Below, piece by piece: positions 1 through 13,296 of a stretch of 64,000 nt of DNA. The notes under the pieces were generated by a model. The model was not told where the DNA came from and did not search any database. It saw only the letters and a program-made list of their open reading frames with translations. The position numbers were made by a program, and so were the translations under genes. Within the stretch, counting starts at the first letter, position 1, and every line of letters begins with the position of its first letter. The stretch is from Lytechinus pictus (taxonomy: Eukaryota > Echinodermata > Echinoidea > Temnopleuroida > Toxopneustidae). Location: the NCBI RefSeq assembly GCF_037042905.1, contig NC_087257.1:24875501-24939500 (forward strand). The letters run 5' to 3'.

Positions 1-285
1 CACCACCATCATCATCATCGTCATGATCGTCATCATCATCATCATCATCGTCATCATCATCATCATCATTATCGTCATCGTCATCATCATCATCATCATC
101 ATCATCATCAACATCATCATCATCGTCATCATCATCATCATAGTCATCTTTATCTTTATCATCATCATCATCATCGTCGTCGTCGTCATCGTCATCACCA
201 TTATCATTATCATCATCATCTACGCCAAAATCATTACTATCATCGTTATCGTCGTAATCAGTGTCATAATCATCATCTTCACAAT
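1..285. repeat. (CAT/ATC)n microsatellite
   Basis: Nearly pure trinucleotide CAT/ATC with CGT interruptions. It produces spurious Ile-rich frames that are not genes. Confidence 0.95.
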
Positions 286-360
286 CATACATGTATACAT
301 TTTCACAGGGACACGCACAGATAAATATTGTTATCTGGGTTCTTTTTAACATTCATGAGG

Positions 361-575
361 TGCCGATTATCTATGCCTATTTCATTATTACCCCGGCTAT
401 AGCTGCTAAAAGCCCTTGTGCATCCAAGGAATTAATCCTACCGGGTACCCATTCATCTCTCCTGGGTTGAGTAAAGCAAAATGTGGGTAAATTTCTTGCT
501 GAAGGAAAACACGATTCGAACCCACGTCCCTCTTATTGAAAGACGAGACTCATAACCACGACAACCCCCCCCCCC
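361..575 (-). repeat. tRNA-derived SINE copy, minus orientation
   Basis: The reverse complement reads a tRNA-like head with a Pol III B box (GGTTCGAATCG, 512-522), followed by a body with AATGGGTACCCGG and a TAGCCGGGGTAA motif. Body and order match the copy at 37109. The A-box end is next to a C-tract and seems degraded. Confidence 0.7.
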
Positions 576-2640
576 CCCGGTACAAACACATCACTGATAC
601 TTTCATCAGAATCATCATGTCCATTGTACCTAATATTGTAAAAAAATCGTGTCCCGAAATCCTTTTGCTTTAATACTTTAATTCCATGCATAACATGAAA
701 AAAATGCACTCGTGCGCATTTCGATCGCTTTGCTCCCTCGCTCGCCTACCCAAGCTTTGTCTCTCAGGAGGAGAGAAGGGGGTGGAGGGAAGTGTTGCTA
801 AAATGTTCTGTTGACCTTTATCCCATCAACGTATTTCACCTACTTAAATCCTATCTTACCCCCTATTCTCCTGACTCTCATGAACACATTGCTGAGATCC
901 ACATGATAAAGTCTAAATGCTGCACTAAAAATTGCAATTAATAATAACTCATGCATTAAATTTCAATTTAATAACGCGTGAAATTTTCTCAAACAACAAA
1001 CTGGCCAAAATTGATCATTAATTAATCACAAAACCCTCAACTTTGCAAGTTTCAAACAAACAAAAACTGAAAGAAATTGGAAGGCTAATTCCGACCCGGC
1101 CTAATTTTCATACCCTTTGTTTCAGTGGGCAGTGCTCGCTCAAGCATGAATAGTTTTCCAACTTTTTGGTGTCATTTGAAAGTTGCATTTGTTGGCTTTC
1201 CATATATATAATTATTTCCCCCAAAAGTTATATATTTTTTTACTTGGCAGCCATTTCAAAAGTGTATATTTTTTCTTGGGACGCACTGTATACAAGACGT
1301 AAGTTATCCACATTACCATTATTGTTATTGTGCGTTTTGAATGTTTGCATGGTGGTGAGACTAAATAACAACATTTTCAGATCCCCCATGTAAGATAGTC
1401 TTGAAAAGGATTGTTTGGTAATCTATCGGATAATAGTTCATATATAATATTTCCCGAAATTTTCAAACACCTATTTCACAAAATTTTTATTTGAAATATG
1501 CTGTAGACTTCCCACTTTCAACTTTAAAAAAAATTCGTCTTCATTGTAAGCTCGGTCGCTTCGCCTTTTCTCCATTATGAAAAGCAACCTACATTAGGTA
1601 TCGAAATTTAAGGAACCTTTATCTATATTATCAATAGTGTTCCTTATGATTAGTGGATGGAAACCTGAAATGTTACTCAATGATAGCTCCACCGCAAACC
1701 AAACACAACGTGCTCCATCATCTTAAAACCAAGTTCCCACTTTCATGATTTGCGCCACGATTCAAACTGCGTACTTAATCGTGGAATAATCGTAGTGATC
1801 GCATCAGATCGTAACAGATCAGTCGTGACAATCGTATTGATCGTAATTTTTTTCTCGAATTTTTCAACAATTTTCGCAAACAGTATCGAAAGGCCAATCG
1901 TGGATTTCGTAAAGGATCGCATGACAGTTGGAACGATGTATAGCCAACGTCTATCAGATCATGTAACGTTTTTTACGAAACGCCTTTTACTCAAAGAACT
2001 AAGGAGAGGGGGGGGGGTAATTTATGCCAGAATTATATTTATCCAAAATCGGTGTGTGCAGTCAGGTATTGGGGACATTTTTTTTTCATCGATTAGATAA
2101 TTATTTACGTATTGGGACCTACTTTTAACATCACCATCCAAAGAACGAATAATGGACTTTTGAAGAAGAAAATAACTTCGCATTTGTATTAGAAAACCAT
2201 AATCTATAGTAGTGACTTGCAAACGACTGTTGCCAAACGCTAATCCATATAGCGGACGTCGAAAACTTAAATGTAATGCAATTATATTTCAATGAACATC
2301 GATCGTAAGTGCAGATTTAACGTGGATCGATGGATTAGACAGCTGACTTTGTCCTATTAGGTCAGGGAAACTAGAATAATTTGGCAAGGTATTGATCCTC
2401 ATTTTCCGCTATCCACCAAGATGGGCGCCACAACAAACGCTTCACAAGGAGTGGTGAAGCCCGGGTAGAATGTGAAAGCTAATATATACGTATTAAACTT
2501 AGCAATCATAATGTGTTGGCTCTTGCTGTAGTATTCCCCATGGATTGTAGAATGTAAATACATTTTGCAACAATCCAATAAACTGGTAATGGTATAACCG
2601 GCGACACCACCATTGTATGAAGCGCTACGTGAAGTCAAGT
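576..2640. other. Non-coding, no recognised feature
   Basis: AT-rich single-copy-looking sequence with stops in all frames and no splice-supported exon. A short G-run (about 2010-2017) and weak ORFs carry no family signal. Confidence 0.5.
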
Positions 2641-2932
2641 GCCCGTATTCTGAAGTCAGGTTAAACTCTGTGCTAAAATTATGGGAAGCCAAAACTCTCA
2701 ATTTTTTTATTAAGTTGTATGTTTCTTATTTTTATTGTGCTCTTTCCTGATTCATTGATGGTGAAGATAATCATCTATTTATACTTCCTAGACAATTATG
2801 AATGATTTGCGAGCCAAATGAGTTGGAATATGATATCTCTACCGTTAGTGATTTATGTAACAATTGGCTATCCATACTTAAACCACAACTTTAAACCTGA
2901 GTTTAAGTTAAACCTGACTTCAGAATACGGGC
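2641..2932. mobile_element. MITE-like element with 20+ bp inverted ends
   Basis: GCCCGTATTCTGAAGTCAGG at the left is mirrored by CCTGACTTCAGAATACGGGC at the right. The interior is non-coding. A related left end (GGCCCGTATTCTGA) occurs at 48382. Confidence 0.8.
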
Positions 2933-3259
2933 CAAGATGTTTTATCATGTGATCGCTAATGATAGTGAACGATATTTGACTTGTCATAAAATGAATTATG
3001 AAGTTACCAATGACTAGGTCTGTACAGAACAATGAAAAGGATTGGTATTAATAGTGGAGCACCCATAGTAAAATTTACTCTGCCATTTTTTTTTGAGGGG
3101 GGGGGGGGGCTTCACCCCTCATACATATTTCATTTTGGGTATCTTATGTAGCTCCAACCAGACTCTGTCTCTGCAGTATATTCTTTTTCGCCACCCCGCT
3201 ACTCAACTGCCTATTTCCCATCGATGGATCCGAACCTAACGTTCTCTTATACCCTAGTC

Positions 3260-3535
3260 ACATTAGAGGCGGAATGCCGTCGGAATGAAAATTCTTGGCA
3301 CATTCCTGGATATTCGAAGTGCATTCTAAAAATTCTGACTGCATTCTGAGTGCATTCCAAATATTCGGGTCCATTCTTGTGTCCGGCCCGAATGTTTTGC
3401 TCATGTTCAAAACTTTCGAGGTGCATTAGAACTGGAAAAAATATCGAAAGGCATTCAAAGTGCAGTCCAACAGCACTCTGACTGCATTCCAAATATACTG
3501 ACGACATTTCAACAACATTCGAAACATTCCGATCG
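3260..3535. repeat. GCATTC-rich degenerate short repeat
   Basis: GCATTC or CATTCC words recur every 10-25 bp (for example GTGCATTCTAA, CTGCATTCTGAG, GTGCATTCC). This is low-order repetition, not coding. Confidence 0.5.
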
Positions 3536-4349
3536 CGTTCATGGGAGAATCGAATCGCATAAAAGCACGGCTAGCTGTTGCTGCAACGTCAGTCAGCACT
3601 GAGGAGTCACTGAGGAGCATTGAGGTCATCGAACGGCATTTTTACAAATTTAGATCAATTCGAAATTCCCTCCTGAATGTGGCTCGAATTTTGAAAAAAA
3701 AGTCAGTCCCGCTGGTTTTGCTTGATTCCTGCTGATTCCGAATAAGTGTGACGGGGGCTTTAACCTACTTTTTTTTCACCCTCACGTCTCCCCATTCATT
3801 GCCGAGTCCATCCTATTATGTGCTTGGCTATTTGAGAATGAATACAAGAAAACGGTATTGATAGCTGCTAAACAGCGGCTCTTTGAAAATTAGTAACTAT
3901 AAATCTATGTCACGAATATACTCAATAGCTCAACTCGCATGAATAAAAATATATGAGATTATTTGTATTTACGTCCCCATTATTTTGTGCTGTTATAAAA
4001 ACATGTCAGTTGACAACAGCAGATGCCTTTGAAAAATGGGGGTAAAGTGCTGACAAAGAAAATAAAATGGTCATTTTTATATTTTCGATGGTCATGATAC
4101 AGATAGTTAATGAGAAGGGATATGGGATATTCGTTGCCCCGGGCAACCGTGAAAGAGGAGGGCGTATGTCTGCGAGCGACAGAGACTCAACGAGATCAAT
4201 GTTGGTGAACAATGTTTATCAATGCATACATTAATAGTATCTCATTGATCGAATTATACCTCTATTGATGATATAAGGGTTGAAGTGGTGGTCATTTATT
4301 TAAGCCCTGTAGTTTTATGCATGAGAAAAAATGGACTACAACTACACGG

Positions 4350-4440
4350 TGGCCCGTTTCATCAAAGAGTTGCGATCAAACACAACTTGATTTTCGACCA
4401 ATAAAACGCGCGTATTAGGGACTTGCGATTAATCTATTTT
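4350..4440. repeat. Partial copy related to the MITEs at 13150 and 16986
   Basis: CCCGTTTCATCAAAGAGTTG, then GATTTTCGACCAATAAAACG and GGGACTTGCGATT resemble the inverted arms and interior of those elements (CAGAAAGAGTTG, GATTGGTTGAAAATC), diverged. Confidence 0.4.
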
Positions 4441-4552
4441 GGCATGAATACTTTTTAGCTAAGAGAGGACTTATTTTGTTTAATTTAAGGTACGGTATCA
4501 AAGTTAGTATCATTGCCCAAAACTTTGAAAGCAATGTCAATCAGTAATTTTA

Positions 4553-4800
4553 ATCATCATCATCATCAATCGTCAATTAGTGATTTTAATCGATGAAAAA
4601 TATCATCATCATTGGTATGACAGTCATCTTAGTAACCACCACCACCACCACCATCATCATTATCATCATATTAATAACAATAATAATCATCATCGTCATC
4701 TTCATCATCATCATCATCTTCATCATCATCTTCATCATCATCATCATCATCATCATTATCTTCTTCTTCTTCATTTCATCATCATCATCATTATCTTTAT
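4553..4800. repeat. (CAT/ATC)n microsatellite
   Basis: CAT/TTC-rich low complexity giving His-rich (+) and Met-rich (-) spurious frames. A C-rich tract follows to about 4890. Confidence 0.95.
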
Positions 4801-5319
4801 AGATAATCCCACCCCCTCCCTCTCCTCCTTCCCTACCTCTCCTACCCCTCCCGCTCCCTTCCTCATCCTACAACCCCCCCCCCCCACTTCTATAGAACTC
4901 TTAATCTCCAATGTATGATCCCATGCGCATCGGTTTTAGATTGGAATCGTATGTTATATATTATTCACCTAGTTTACTCTCATTAATCATGTATTAGAAA
5001 AAGGAGTGGGAGATCGACGACTGGTGTGTAGGGGGGATGGGTTATGATTGATGAGCGTAGGAGGCTAGGGGTGTAGTCGGGGAGATAGAGAAATAGGTGG
5101 TCGGATAGGGCAGAGGGGCGAAATATGATTTTTGGAAAAGATGTGTCAACCAGTAAAAAAAAAAGAAAATGCAAGAAATAATTAAGTAAAGCTGGTTTCG
5201 TTGGTGGGTTTTTGGGGAAATTATTACTGAAGACATATTTAAGTCTTAACTTCAGACATAATTGTCTGAAATTACCTATTGGAAAAAGATAGGAGAGAGA
5301 AGCAGAGATGGTAGAGAGT

Positions 5320-5385
5320 AGAGATATTGAAAGAAAGAGAGAAAGAGAGAGAGAGAGAGAGAGGAGTGAGGGAGGGAGAGAGAAA
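5320..5385. repeat. (GA)n purine tract
   Basis: AGAGAGAG-dominated. Similar tracts lie at 5819-5870, 34300-34325 and 60595-60612. Confidence 0.8.
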
Positions 5386-5899
5386 ATATTTTTTTTTATA
5401 AATACATTAGGAAGAGAGAAAGGAAACGATAAGATATTCAAGTTACGAGGAGGCCAAGTGTAAATGTTCCGACTTTGGAGGGAGGGGACACCCCTATTTA
5501 CCCCTCAAACAAATTGACATTAATGTATAAGTAAAACAAGAAATGAAATCTGATAAGCAAATCTAGATATTTTTATAATGCATGAAAACAAGCGTTTTGA
5601 AAAACGGACACATCCCTGGTTTTCCTATTATATTCTGCTCCTCCCAAACGGCCGCTACGGAAAAGTTGTGATCGGCGCAATCAGCGCTCGCCATTCAAGT
5701 TTGAAAAGATATGACCAAAAAACTGGGTATGATATATCTTGTTTGAAGAAAGGATTGCAACTGAAGTTTGAAGCACATCGCGCCTTTGACATGCCGCATG
5801 AGTAAGAGCGAGGGAAGGATAGAGAGAGAGAGAGAGAGATGGAGAAAGGGAGAGGGGGAAAGAGAAAAAGGGATAGTTGTATGTCTCTGTCTTTACATT

Positions 5900-7420
5900 G
5901 GAGTCGCTCATTCTCGGCATAGACGGTCATCATCTTTCATTTGCGCGGGTAGCGTCGGGATGGGTAAATTTTCTTATCCAAAAACAAACAGACTCTTAGC
6001 AGGCCCATCGGAGAGTGAAAACAGTGATTTTCATGTATCCAAACGGTACACATGTCTTTGCTTGTTTTACGCAGATGATGGCGGGGACATCTTCAACAAG
6101 GAAAATAAGCGAAACCCTGTTTCATGTTCCAAAAAACATCGCACGGGGATTATGTCGTCTCATCTTCTCCTACTTTTCATTCTTCTTGAAGCACCGCGCG
6201 CCTTAGTATTGATGGATCTGTATATAATGATAACGTTGCCATTAACAAAGCCGCACTCTGCTTTGGGGAAAATGAGACACACTTCGTCTAGCCAGCATTG
6301 TTCATATTTTCATCTGTATTTGTTTTTAGTTTTCTAAATAATGAACATTTTGCGAACATTGACGTGTTACACCTCCTAAAGACAATGAAAGATTAGAGCC
6401 TATGCTCAAAATGCGTACAACTACCTAGTCTAGACACTGCTACCAATTCGATGTCTCTGGAATAATAGCATCAACCATCAATCGCACATTTGCACAACAA
6501 ACCAATCGAATATTACAATAAATTTCGCGTGATGTTTTAACGCCTTACCGTATCCCCCAGAATGTAGTTCATGTTCATGTTATCTTCTAAAGGAGTAAAT
6601 TGCTACCATGAGCGTCAAGGTATTATGCCACCCCCGACATTCTATGCGCTTGTTATTTAAAAAGGGACGAATGTAACATTGAACATTATAAAGTGCATTA
6701 TCCTGCAAAGCAATTTTAATTAATTTTCAAAATTAGTCAAACATAGGACATTGCCTCAAATCTAAAAAAATAAAGGACCCTTCGGAAAAAGTTCCATCCA
6801 GAGGCCGTGAAAAGTACAATTTGACGATAAATTAGTGTAAGGGCATAATTTATCTCGTTAAACACCGTGGAATGATATAGGCCATAAAGTTGTCCAGCGA
6901 AATCAATAAGAAGCTAGTCGACGAAATTAAACTTATCGAATTAAATGTCCTGACAATATATGAATATGATTTAATTTGTTAGTTTGCCCATGAATGTCCC
7001 TATTATGTACTTTCTGTTGCTTTTTGGTACTGTACTACAACATTGTTTACATAGAAAAGTTTATAAGAAAGATCAAGTAAATCAAGAATTATGTGAGTCT
7101 TTAAAAAAGAGTCTGTTATCAAAAACTTAGATATATAGATATAAAAAATGAAATAATATCGTAGCATATTTTTTTTGTAGAAGCGAGAACATGATTTACA
7201 GTTTAAGGCAATTATCTAAAACAGTGGTCTTTCTTTTGAATGGTACAGGTATTCAAATTCTGGGGTGGGGACTAAGGGTCTAAATAGACAGGAAAGAAAA
7301 TATGATCAACAGGTGAAAAGTTACTCGAAGTTTGACAAATAGAACAATTTGTAATGAAATTTATCATTAAAAAAATAATTCACAAAAAGAGAACAATTCT
7401 CTGAATTTCCACATATTTGT
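5900..7420. other. Non-coding, no recognised feature
   Basis: AT-rich. One open frame (5768-6337) has no domain, no signal peptide and overlaps a GA tract, so it is not supported as a gene. Confidence 0.5.
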
Positions 7421-8580
7421 AAGTTTCGTCAACCTTATGGTTGCATAATGTTCAATGACGTCATCGTGGTAAATATAAATAAAAACGTGGTACATAATGA
7501 AATAAAGTATATGTTGATTTATTCTGTTATTTGGAAAACGAAAATCTTCAGTCTTTGATAAGATCTATGCGTTTCTTAATCACAATCTTCCATCAAAAAT
7601 CGTTTGCGATCCTTAATGTTTTGTGATTTTCTCAAATTTCGTCTATTTTCGTCACCCTCGTCACCCTTCCTGTTGTCGTACTCGATGACGTAATTATAAA
7701 GAAAAATATTAACAGTTGACCTTGAATTTGTTTCATAAAGGAAGTATGAAGAACTGGAGGTTTACGAAGTTGAACATTTCAAAATTTTTCTCTTCCTAAA
7801 ATAATATTTTTTCTTTGAAGAAATTAGTCTAAAAATCATAAATTTCATCCAAACTCATTTTCGTCACCCAATTGGTGTTACATAAGATATATAAATATAA
7901 TAAGAATTCGAGGTGATTACGTAATACAAGGGTGATGAATTTCTCACAAAGTATACACATATATTGCCTGGAGTACTTTATTTGCTGAAAATATCAATCA
8001 AACTTCGATATAAACTTGAAAACGTGAATGAATTAAAATGAAATAATGTCCTGTTTTTTTCTTCGACATCGCAGAAAACTCCAATTTCGTCACCCGAACC
8101 AGCGATAATGCCTTGCAATGTTACGTAACATACCAACATACAGCGAAGGCGTTCTTTAAGTCTGCACTTGCTCTGAGTATACCGTCTTACCAAGGACAGT
8201 ATATTAGACATTTTGAATTTGGATTTTTGTTTGATTTATTTCATTTGTTTCTCAAAATCGAAATTGATTTTCGTTAAAAAACAAGTAAAATTTAGATTTT
8301 CGTCAACACAACTATAAAGAACATATATTGGTGTAATAATAATTGCCTTTAGTGTAGCCGTTATGTTTTTGTGGGTGTGATAATACTCGAAATATTGCGG
8401 AAATGACTGGTAGTGCTTTGACAAAAATGTCCAATGACTTGGAGCAAATTATTCATTTTAAACTATTTTTTTTTTAATTGAGAAAGTGTTGTTATTATCA
8501 TTTCGTCACCCTCTAGTTGTTATTAAAATGGAGAGCTATCGTTAAATATTACCTTTGATGACGTAATACTACGTCACTAA
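7421..8580. repeat. About 212-bp degenerate tandem repeat with TTTCGTCACCC
   Basis: TTTCGTCACCC-like heads have their GTCA at 7428, 7651, 7863, 8089, 8302 and 8505 (spacings 223, 212, 226, 213 and 203). Most are followed within 30-60 bp by an ACGT-containing word (TGACGTCA 7456, GATGACGTAA 7683, GTTACGTAAC near 8119, GATGACGTAA 8558). The rest of each unit is AT-rich and diverged. No coding potential. Confidence 0.7.
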
Positions 8581-8639
8581 CCCTCATTTATAAGCACTAA
8601 GGCACGGCGTGAAAGCATTGTATATGCATGATGTCAGCC

Positions 8640-9590
8640 ATTTTCCCAATCGGAAGAAATATTTTAGATAATCACACAATTTCTCAAAAACGTGGTGAAA
8701 ATAATTCGGCAATTAACAAACTTGTCAGTGTTTTCCCATAATCAAACCATTTTTGTGAAAGTTTATTAGCAAGTCCCCAATATACAATGCTTTCATTGAA
8801 TTAAGTTAATAGAACAGGGACTACTAAAGAACAGTCGGAATAAAAGGGACAAAGGTGTTTCTAAAATGGGTTAAAAACAATCGAACGTCCTAAAAAAATG
8901 AAAAGCATTCTGTGATTTTCTGCGCAATCAGTTTTGTTGACCATATGCCCTTTTAAAAAGATTTGGTTACGCCACAAGCATAATCAACGAAGCAATGTAG
9001 CACGCTTTGATGTGATATATATCCCATTTGGTTAAATTCCAGCTTTAAATTAGTGGCGCATTTTTATGACCCCGCTTTTTGGAAAATGTTTAGAACTGAC
9101 GTTTTCACACTTCATGCAAAATTGAGAATTAATGGAAGCGAACTACGCCGTGACCGAGTACCGACTCGGACGGCGTTCCTTCCCCCACTCACAGCAGGCA
9201 TCCAACTACTCGCTTGGGGTTAATGCATCTTTCTTAATATATCTTGACGCATGACCACTGACTAATGGCTAACCTACAATGTTTGCCAAAAGCATTAAAA
9301 CAAAATGCCTCTATTTTGCCTCAATTTAGGAAAAGAAATATTGAAATCTAAACAGCCAAGTTTGATAAACGCCAGTGGGGACCGAAAGTGAATTTGTTAA
9401 CACCATGCACTTATGTTGACTTGACGGTTTAACGATGGACGGACGACATGCGCACATATGTTGCCCTTGTGGATTACGCCTGGTCATTGATATTAAATAC
9501 AAGTAGAAGGGGTTTTGGCGCGCAGCGTAAGAAGCCAATATGTTATTGCTTCGAAGATTATATACTCGGCAAATTGTTGATGAAAGGATA
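8640..9590. other. Non-coding, no recognised feature
   Basis: AT-rich. A small stem CCGAGT-ACCG-ACTCGG occurs near 9155. No exon supported. Confidence 0.4.
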
Positions 9591-11250
9591 ACAGAAGAAA
9601 TGGCAAGTGTCGGGACAGGGTGGAACGCAGGTCGAGAAAAGGGAACGATGTGGAATGGGTAGGAGTAGGGTGAAATTATAAGACGAAGGATTCATTTCTG
9701 AGATTTGAATGAAGCACCTGCTGATGTGTAGCGCTGGTTAAGGCGAACGAGAAGACATCAGCAAAATGAAATCAAGTTCATTCGTAACAGGTGGCACTTT
9801 CTTTGACCGACATGGGGTCAATGTAGCCCCCATCGCCGGCATCCGATCATCCCCCCGAAAGACATTGACTATACCCCCTTCATCTTAACCCCATCGGGCA
9901 TGCCGCGCTTAGGGCTAGCCCCAATCTATAGACACCCTCTCGATAAATTGTGTATGTTTAACTGCATAGATGTGCACCTGGGGAGGAGTGGCTTGGAAAT
10001 GGAAAGGCGAGGGAAAGGAGACGCAGAGGAGTCGGGCAGGGCGGGCAGCTGGCATGCACGAAGTCTTCGTCTCTTAGCCCCCTACCACTAACAATGTCCT
10101 CTCGACTAACAGGTCCGTACATCAGCCTTTCCCTTCCACTTACTCCCTTATACTATTGTCCCTTGACAATGTATGCACAGTTCGTGATGGCGAAGTCTGC
10201 CCCATTAAAACACACTTTTCCATTGGTCTAGGTTTCCTCTAAGCCTTTGAAGTAAACAGAGAGAGAAACAGAAGGCTCCTTTGTTAGAGGAGTAAAGCCA
10301 GTGGAGACACACGGCAGATCGAGAGAAGGAGGCGAGCCGGCTGTCCGCCACCCGTACCGGCCTCCACTCGCATTGTTACCACACTTGACACACTTGAATT
10401 GAAAAACATCGGTGCCAAAAAGTCTTCCCCATCACCTGCTAGCGAGCTAATCATTATTATACCTCCAATCCGCGGTAGCTCTAACTAATGACACTCTGCA
10501 GTGATTGGCTGGTGAAGGACCGGGCGAGGAGCGGGGGAAGGAGGCTTTCATGTCTCGTTCTTGCACAGAGGCAGCATCTCCTTCCCCGTCACTGACAATG
10601 AACTACGATTAGAACAAAGAGCGAGAGAGTCTTGCCACTTTTTTCTACGCCAATCACATATTTTGAAAAGCAGATGTTTCATGAAAAATGCAAATAAATG
10701 AATCTTTCACCCTCTTTAGAGCCTCCTTATAAAGTTTCAGCGAATCATATCGTGGGGTTGAGATAGGATGAGTGAATCTTCGACCCCATCACAAGTTGAC
10801 TCACTCGTCGAATGAATATTCAAATGAGGTACGCGGTAGGGGCAGAGTGCGTAATTATCATAAATGATACTCGGCATGAACTCTTTAAACGAGACTCAAG
10901 TGTGAGGTGCATCGCTCGTCACAGGTGCATGACATCTTATCATCAGTCGTCGGCGTGGCGCGGTCTTTTTCGACATACAGTGAATACAAAACCATCCCAC
11001 CCCGTTGCTAGGCGCGTGTTATAGGCAAACAATCCAAGCCCAGACACGTTTCTTTACTTTTCCAGCTTTGACAAAGTCCAAAGTATTATCGCCCCCACCT
11101 GCTTTGCCTATTCCAGTCACAGGTGTCGCGACGCAGAACGCGCGCCGCAAAAAACTTTGGTTGCGCCCTCCCTGCCGAGAACTTTTCGTCACCCTACCGC
11201 CTTTTCCTATACAAAACACGCCCCTTTTATTAAAACATCATATTTAGCAA
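9590..11250. other. GC-richer, repeat-poor non-coding block
   Basis: Less AT-rich and largely free of the MITEs and microsatellites seen elsewhere. It holds an octamer-like ATGCAAAT (near 10687), TTATAAAG (near 10727) and ATTGG words. No exon with family similarity was found. It could be a regulatory region or the 5' end of an unrecognised transcript. Confidence 0.3.
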
Positions 11251-13149
11251 GCCTACATATCATACTATACGTAGGGAAGGTATCAGAATCAAGGCGCAAA
11301 AGACACACGAATCATAGAAGGAAATTTCGAAGAGCGCGAAGCAAAAACGTCGCTCAAAGACGCAACAAAATTGCCTGCTCGCGCCGCGAAAAGCCGAAAT
11401 GCTGCACGCAGTCAACACTGAGAGTTTGTATTGTCCTCTTTGGGATAACAAAAGTGTACATTATGAGCGCACAACTGACCAGACTAGGGCAATCGGCACT
11501 CGAAACCACCTTAACTGCCTGTCAACTTTTGCTGGGCGTTTTCTCGCTATTTTCGCTGTGTCTTTTCGCAATTATGCTAAAATTTATTGCTGTAAATATC
11601 ATTTCCTCTGATTTTACCATTGTGTATTGTTCACTTTCTATTGTTTCGTACACACAGAGTGATATATGAGTGAATAGAGTAGTATATTATAATGCGATCC
11701 TACCATAGGCGTGCAATTATCGGTACTGTATGTTGACTTTATCGCACGCAATAATGCCTCGTTGCAAGAGTCGCATTCTCCTTTTCTTAATATTTTCCCT
11801 TAAAACTTATCAAAACAATTCCCTTTATAAAAATATAATGCTACTTTTATCCGCCGTATCTGAAAAATAAATAGCCAAGTTGAAAATGCGTTGTTCTGAG
11901 AGAAAAGGCTGCGTTAAAACATACACATTGACTATTTCAATATTCTGATTTGGGGGGCTGTAATGCCTCTTAGACGTGCATTCTTTACAACGAGTATTAC
12001 CTTCTTTCTTCAGTTTCGCTAAAACAACATTATTTTAAGATGCTTCGGATTTCTTTTCAATTGACCATCCCGTGTGTTTCAGAATGAAACTTCGCCTAAA
12101 ACTTCCAGCTATAAGAGCTCAATTTTGTACTTTGTAGTAATCATCGATCGCGTTAATGAGTGACATAATAAATGAAAGTTTGTTTATTCTTTTTGTGATC
12201 ATAAATACATCAACACCATGTACCATTCACCTAACAGTGTTTTGTTACTTAGCAGGTCCAGATTGATATGAGCAAGCAAACTGATCCTCGCAAATGTAAC
12301 ATATTTGTGATTGAAATAACAAGAAATGTGTAGATTCACAGATCTTAACAGGCCTACACAATAATTAGAATCCATAGTAAATTATGAATGTAAACATGTC
12401 GTAAAATTAGTGTGGTGCAAACGATGAGTAATAGTTTTGTTACAAGACCAAGACGATAAAAACGATAATTTCTTTATTAAATATGCTTTGCAGTCAGGCT
12501 ATTAAGTTTACCCCTACATTAAATCATGTTTCTTTTTCATTTCTATTTAGATTTAAAAAAAGAATAACAATAAAACACCTGCGACTAATGACAAAAATGG
12601 AGACACCTCGCAATTGTAATGAATTGCCCCAACACATCCAAGCATGATTTCATGCAAAATATAAGAATTGTGTTACTGACGCACTCCATAATTATGCACA
12701 TAAGATAAAAGAAAAATGTGACCCAAATATCTCAAACTTTCGCATCTTTTTAAAAATCAACTTTATAATTACCCATACCAGATCCATGCGCATGGAACTA
12801 ATGTTTGTAATGAGTTGTAAATATGAAAGAGCAGTTTCAATTGGCCCCCTGGTCAGTATTGTGAACAATGAACGCATGCAACAATGTATTTCATTGGTCA
12901 TTTGCCTTAAATGATCGATTGCAAATTTGTGTTATCTTACTCTTGTAGACAGGAATATTCATGGTCCACACTTGCCACCATCTATCAATTTTATTTCATA
13001 GTCGAAAACCTACAGCATTAGCTTTAGCTGTAGAGTGTTATATAAAAAAAACAGTGTTTGGTACCGCAAAATCGTAAAATAGCTTTAAAAACGGACATAC
13101 TGAAGCTTTTCGACAGGCACTCATCGGCGTAAAGTCGCATGAATGACCA

Positions 13150-13296
13150 GGGGTCCGTTGCAGAAAGAGTTGTGTCTAAACGCAAGTCAAAAAATAAATC
13201 GTAAGTCCCAAATGCGCGCTGTTGATTGGTTGAAAATCAAGTTGCGAATGATTTTTAGAGTTGCAATTGATTGCAACTCTTTCTGCAATGGGCCCC
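13150..13296. mobile_element. MITE, about 147 bp, GTTGCAGAAAGAGTTG ends
   Basis: The left end GGGGTCCGTTGCAGAAAGAG is mirrored by CTCTTTCTGCAATGGGCCCC. The interior contains GCGCGCTGTTGATTGGTTGA, shared with the copy at 16986. Confidence 0.85.

Noticed and set aside
5768-6337. 189-codon frame as a gene
   Set aside because: Crosses a GA tract, has no recognisable domain and no splice or promoter support.
11157-11669. 170-codon frame as a gene
   Set aside because: The hydrophobic C-terminal part is low complexity; no family similarity and other frames are equally open.
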